Positions 59,770 through 64,000 of a stretch of 64,000 nucleotides of DNA are shown piece after piece. Both the position numbers and the translations under genes were made by a program. Each line of letters starts with the position of its first letter. Within the stretch, counting starts at the first letter, position 1. Under the pieces are notes generated by a model, which was not told the origin of the DNA, ran no database searches, and was given only the letters and a program-made list of their open reading frames with translations. Source of the DNA: Artocarpus heterophyllus (lineage: Eukaryota > Streptophyta > Magnoliopsida > Rosales > Moraceae); contig CM046333.1 in assembly GCA_025403435.1 (NCBI GenBank), positions 14,905,770-14,969,769 on the forward strand, read 5' to 3'.

Positions 59770-60460
59770 AAAAGGAGTAAAAAATAGCGAGTATTGAGAA
59801 ACCCTAGCAGTTGCATGTTTCCCTTTTGTGTTGTATCTTCAAATACTGATTCCTACCTTAAAAGGACACGCACATCAGAACCTTAGTGCCGTGGCGCCCG
59901 AAACCGACGTTGTGGCTCTCTCCTGCTGGAGCCATGGCGCCCAATCTTGGCTTTGCCGCGCTAGTTTGCTTCTCCCGCAGGCGCTGTGGAACCCAAACTT
60001 GGCGCTGTAGCACCCAGACACTGCCTTTCCTCTCCTTTTTCTTTGCTGAGTTTTTTGATTTGGCTCCACCTGCAACCTAGAGCCATCATACGTACAACCC
60101 TGTAGCCATTTCCTATGCAAATTTCTGAAAACGTGATATAATCATATGCCAGGTGTCTTAGACTGAGTAAACATGGTGAAACCTTGCGTAGGAAAAGGTA
60201 TCATGGATATTAGGTCTCCAAAAATAATGAGCCTAACCCTGTCAAACTCTCTTAGGAGCTTTAGGAATAGAAAAAAGTTTAAGGATCAGCATGAAAACTG
60301 AAATTTGCCATAATTGCATACCATTTATGGCCAACCCCAAATTCAAACATAGAAAGTCCTTGATGCGGTTTGCGTCGAAGAGAATGGAGCGTTACATGTG
60401 CTGTCAGATCATAGAATTACAAATCCCAAAGCAAACCTCTAGATTTCACCAAACATGTCA
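59770..60460. other. Unassigned segment with a GC-rich phrase cluster
   Basis: At 59885-60030 words of the type tggcgcccgaaacc, tggcgcccaatctt, gcgctgtggaacccaaac and gcgctgtagcaccc recur. This resembles the short-phrase clusters in retroelement leaders elsewhere in the window. The rest has no domain or terminus. It may belong to the element interrupted by Copia-2 (see 46471-46706). Confidence 0.35.
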
Positions 60461-62837
60461 TGTCACACCCCAAAACTAGAGTGGTGACGTGGTGGTTTAA
60501 TTAAGATAATTCATGAAGATTAAATTTAATCTCTGTTAATTAAGACTTTATTTCCTTGAACATTTTCGTAAAATTTTAAGAAAAGTAAACCACTTTCGTC
60601 AGTTTTTTAAAAGGCCAAGTAAGATAATATAAAATAAATAAATTAAATTAAAATTTGAACTAAGCAGAGGTAAACAGGATTATATGAAATAACAACAATA
60701 TATTAAATTAAAACAAAACTCCATCAAATATCGTTCAACTTCCACCAGACCACATAGTAATGGAAAAAAATTAAAACGGAAAGAAAATAACATCCAAACT
60801 ACATTCCAACAAAATAAATCATAGTGCATGAAAATAGTCTCCTTATTATATGCCTTGATGAAAACAAAGATAACCTCTACTCATGGACTCTGCGAGCAAT
60901 CCAACAGCACTCTACTCCATTGTGTACTATTAACCTCCTTGGGGTGTGGGATTTAAAATAAAAACAAGTGAAAATTTGTGAGTAAAAGACTCGGTATGAT
61001 TGGAAGTTCAAAACAATTAGTAATAATGCAATAGAAGTAGCAAGAATAGATTAAAATAAATTTAATTTGCAATAAGTAATCCTTTGAACAATAATGGAAT
61101 TCACCAAACATTTCATATGATTTAACACAAAATCATAAATAATTACTTACTCTTTGTAGGCCTAGAAACACCACCAAAGTGGCTTGATTAGGGATTTAGG
61201 ACCTGCCCCTTAAGTCGCCCATTGCACGTCCTAAACTCTGTAACATCATGCATTAAAACATAACCAATTGGGGAATCTCATGTCGGTTGGAATTTGAAAA
61301 CTTTTCAAAACATTTTTATGTTACTCAATTAGCTTATCCCAAGATATCGATTATTTCTCAAAATTATTTTCTCTTTTAGAATATATTTTCAAAGCATTTG
61401 AAAATAACTTTAAAACATGGTTCAATTCATAAAACATTTAAGAATACATGGTCATGGCTAAAAGCTTAATTAATGTAGTTATGAAGGAAGGGTATAAAAT
61501 TCTTCTCGACTCCTAGCAACGAAATGCTCCCACACCTTAACCTGCTTGGCTAAACATTAGCTCCATGGAGATAGCGACTAACCTTAAAAGTGAACTCGAT
61601 TATTAATACTGATACTTAGCATAAAACTCATGAGTGTATTAATTGATGGTTTATAGTGTGCCATTAATCATTCTAAATTAATAAAAACAAGTCGTTCTTA
61701 AAATGCATTACCAATCATTACTAGTCAAAACAAGAAGTAAACACAATTTCAAGCAAAAGGGCCTCGGATGGCAGAAACAATAGCTTTTGGAGCAGTTCGG
61801 TCGACCGTGGTACACTACCCTCGATCGAACATGGCGACTTAGCATAGGTGCTCTGTTTTAAGCATCCAAACTCAAATCGAGTTCAAACTCTTTTGAATCA
61901 GTTTCAATGTAGTTAAAACACATCCTAAATATTTGAGCTTTATAAAACCAATTTTTCATACAAACAACTCAGTGTCACCATTTTTTTGCCAATTGCATAT
62001 AAACTCCAAAAATAAGAAAAATGAGACAAACATGGCGTTAAATCTGATTTTTTTTAATCAAAGGCTAGAATTCCAGTTTTAATTATTCTACTACTTCAAA
62101 TGAAACATGTTTTATGCCTGTAAAACTTCAAATCATGACATGCGATATATTTTCATCACTTATTTTTCAAAAATAAAGTTGTTCATAAAAATAAAATATT
62201 CAGACCTCAGAACACAAATTTAAGCAATTAATTCAATGATAAAAACTCATAAATGAAAGTTCATATCATTCAAAATGTTTCTAACCTTAGATTATTAAAG
62301 ATTAAAGTCTGGAATGGTTGAATCTGCCTCTGTTTACGACTCAAGGGCTGGTTTTTTTTAATCCATGAAACTGACAATAAAAGAGAGAGAGAAAGAGAGG
62401 AGAAGAACGTGAAAGAGAGAGAGAATAAGTGAAAGAGTGCTCTAAAGGTTTGGATGTTGTCTGACTTTAAGCCAGAATTCCTGATGGTGGTTTTGGTTCA
62501 AGACTATGGCCTATTGCTGCTTTCTAGAATAGGGGTTTCAAGGTTTGTAAATTTTCATGTGATGTTAGAAGGTTGCCTTGGGATTTTAGCAAAACTCAGG
62601 TTTTCAAAACAATTGTTCAAAATAGTAGGAAGAAAATGTAATTGAAGTAAAATAATAAAATAATAATGCATGATTAGAAAATTAATTTTAAAATATTTAA
62701 TAATGGAAGAAAATAAAATAAATAAAAAATAAGAAAGTGAAATTTTAGAAGTGATTAATTAGTAAATAGATTTTAATTTGGTATACTAATGACCATTTAC
62801 ACATTGACTTTTAATTAATTAAATTTGGAACATTACA
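60461..62837 (-). repeat. 3' LTR of a Ty3/gypsy chromovirus
   Basis: 2,377 bp. In element orientation it begins TGTAATGTTCCAAATTTAAT and ends TAGTTTTGGGGTGTGACA, both typical of plant gypsy LTRs. Immediately upstream is the purine tract aaggagagc and a frame ending 'NFENEIP' just before TAA. The partner LTR lies beyond 64000, so no TSD can be checked. Confidence 0.85.
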
Positions 62838-63409
62838 GCTCTCCTTATCTTAGGGAATTTCGTTCTCAAAATTAGAGCTTACCTCAAAAATAGAACAAAT
62901 GCAAATATAGCTTATGTATAGTCGGTTCCAACTCCCACATCACCTTGTCGATGCCATGGTGTTGCCACAACACTTTCGCCAACTATATGTCACAACGTAG
63001 CAAACAAGTCACTTTTTATCAATGATTCTCATTGACACATTCTTGTAGGTCGTGTTCTTTTGTATCGGCTCATCGTAATATGAAACGATCATGCTAAGGT
63101 CAGGCTGACACTTACGAAGCATCAACACGTGAAACATATTATGAACATGAGATAGCTCAGGAAGAAGATCGAGATGATAAAAAACTACACCGACTCGACA
63201 AGTAATCTTAAATGGTCCGATGTACCTCGGTGCAAGTTTCCCACTTACACCAAAACGTGTAATGCCTTTATGTAGAGAAACCCTAAAAAGGACAAAATCA
63301 CCCTCCTCGATCTCTAGGGGTCGATGTCTCCTATCAGCATAAATTTTATGGCAACTTTGAGTTGCTCGTAACTGGTCTCATAGTATGGCAATCTTCTCAT
63401 TGTTCTCGT
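62838..63409 (-). pseudogene. Chromovirus integrase C-terminus and chromodomain (Ty3/gypsy, Tekay/Del-like)
   Basis: Minus translation gives YADRRHRPLEIEEGDFVLF, then TRFGVSGKLAPRYIGPFKI (the GPY/F-type module) and LPELSHVHNMFHVLMLRKC. After a stop (IIDKK*) and a frame change comes LAKVLWQHHGIDKVMWELE, the core of a chromodomain. Chromodomains of this clade direct integration by binding histone marks. The 5' part of the polyprotein is absent because another LTR element interrupts at 63410. Confidence 0.85.
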
Positions 63410-64000
63410 TGTAACGACCCCCTTTTTCGGACGTCACAGATTTCGTTACATTCATACATTACACTACTTATTTGCACTTTAAATGCAAACATAGTTAAAG
63501 AAAACATAACCAAGATCCATACATACATTTTTTTTTAAACAACATTCATTAACTTAATCCATAATTTAATTTCACATTAATATTAATCATAAACTTGCTC
63601 CCACAGTTCGGCAGGCCGAACTTGGGACTTCTGTCAGGCCAGCAGAGGCTCTGCAAATCTAGGCTTAAAAACTTTCAAAGTTCAGCAAGCCGAAAAATGT
63701 GATCGGCAGGCCGAACATTCTTACATCAGCATGCCGACCAATGATGTTCGGCAGGCCGACAGAGCCAAAAACCTTTAGAAAACTTAATTTGTAAAATATA
63801 TTCAACTTTCAAAATGCGGAAGATCAAATTCTTAAAATGATAAAATAAAATCTTAAAACATAGTTCTTGTATTCTTAAAACTTAACAAATAAATATGTCC
63901 AAAATGTAAAACTTGATTTAAATCATATAAACTTTCTTCTTGGCTTTCTTCCAGTTACAATTCATCGTACTTTGCTCACACGCCTTTCCATATCCTCCGC
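63410..64000 (-). repeat. Partial LTR of another element, inserted in the chromovirus
   Basis: Starting at 63410, the plus strand reads TGTAACGACCCCCTTTTTCGG. Its complement ends GGGGGTCGTTACA, similar to the 3' end of the giant-LTR family (GGCGGGTCGTCGCA), which suggests a minus-strand element with its LTR end at 63410. It is not homologous along its length to that family. It carries the gttcggcaggccgaac phrase cluster at 63606-63760. The window ends inside it, so class and extent are unknown. Confidence 0.55.
63606..63760. promoter_or_regulatory. Near-palindromic phrase cluster, right-edge LTR
   Basis: gttcggcaggccgaac at 63606-63621, gttcagcaagccgaaa at 63680, atcggcaggccgaac at 63702, catcagcatgccgacc at about 63725 and gttcggcaggccgac at 63746. 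The phrase is the same as in the Copia-1 LTR and leader. Function unknown. Confidence 0.5.

Noticed and set aside
59828..60120. Overlapping open frames in both strands
   Set aside because: They result from the GC-rich phrase cluster; no domain, and frames on opposite strands are equally long.

Overview
The window is intergenic plant DNA, almost certainly from a dicot. It is strongly AT-rich and carries Ty1/copia elements, a Ty3/gypsy chromovirus, an En/Spm (CACTA) transposase pseudogene, hAT- and Harbinger-like miniature elements, and LTR elements primed by initiator tRNA-Met. I see no intact host gene. Every coding segment I can recognise belongs to a transposable element and carries stops, frameshifts or changed catalytic residues. 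The species cannot be named from this sequence.

Layout. 1-12.1 kb: AT-rich DNA with an hAT-like element, a cluster of TTA-flanked MITEs, a long-TIR element with a GC-rich core, a transposase fragment, a retroelement-derived block, a GC-rich foldback and a SINE-like remnant. About 12.2-34.03 kb: one decayed CACTA transposon on the minus strand. Two solo LTRs of one giant-LTR family (A, plus strand, 14921-19013; B, minus strand, 19392-33048) have inserted into it, and a 9.6-kb copia element (Copia-1, 21182-30769) has inserted into solo LTR B. 34.03-46.7 kb: more AT-rich DNA with MITEs, a second hAT-like copy and a 2-kb copia solo LTR. 46.7-59.8 kb: a second copia element (Copia-2, minus strand), split in its RNase H by a complete 8.45-kb giant-LTR element (47590-56042). 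60.46-63.41 kb: the 3' LTR and integrase/chromodomain tail of a minus-strand chromovirus, cut at 63410 by a further LTR element that runs off the window.

The insertion order can be read from nesting and target-site duplications (TSDs): CACTA, then solo LTRs A (TSD tcttt) and B (tatat), then Copia-1 (gtttg) inside B; separately Copia-2, then the giant-LTR element (ctccc) inside it.

The most unusual content is the giant-LTR family. Its LTRs are about 3.7-4.1 kb and surround a body of only about 1.1 kb with no recognisable coding sequence. The LTRs come in two subfamilies that share their ends but have different middles, and they hold conserved hairpins and short-repeat arrays. Second is a near-palindromic phrase (GTTCGGCAGGCCGAAC) found in the Copia-1 promoter at an exact 21-bp period, in the Copia-1 leader, and in an apparently unrelated LTR at the right edge.
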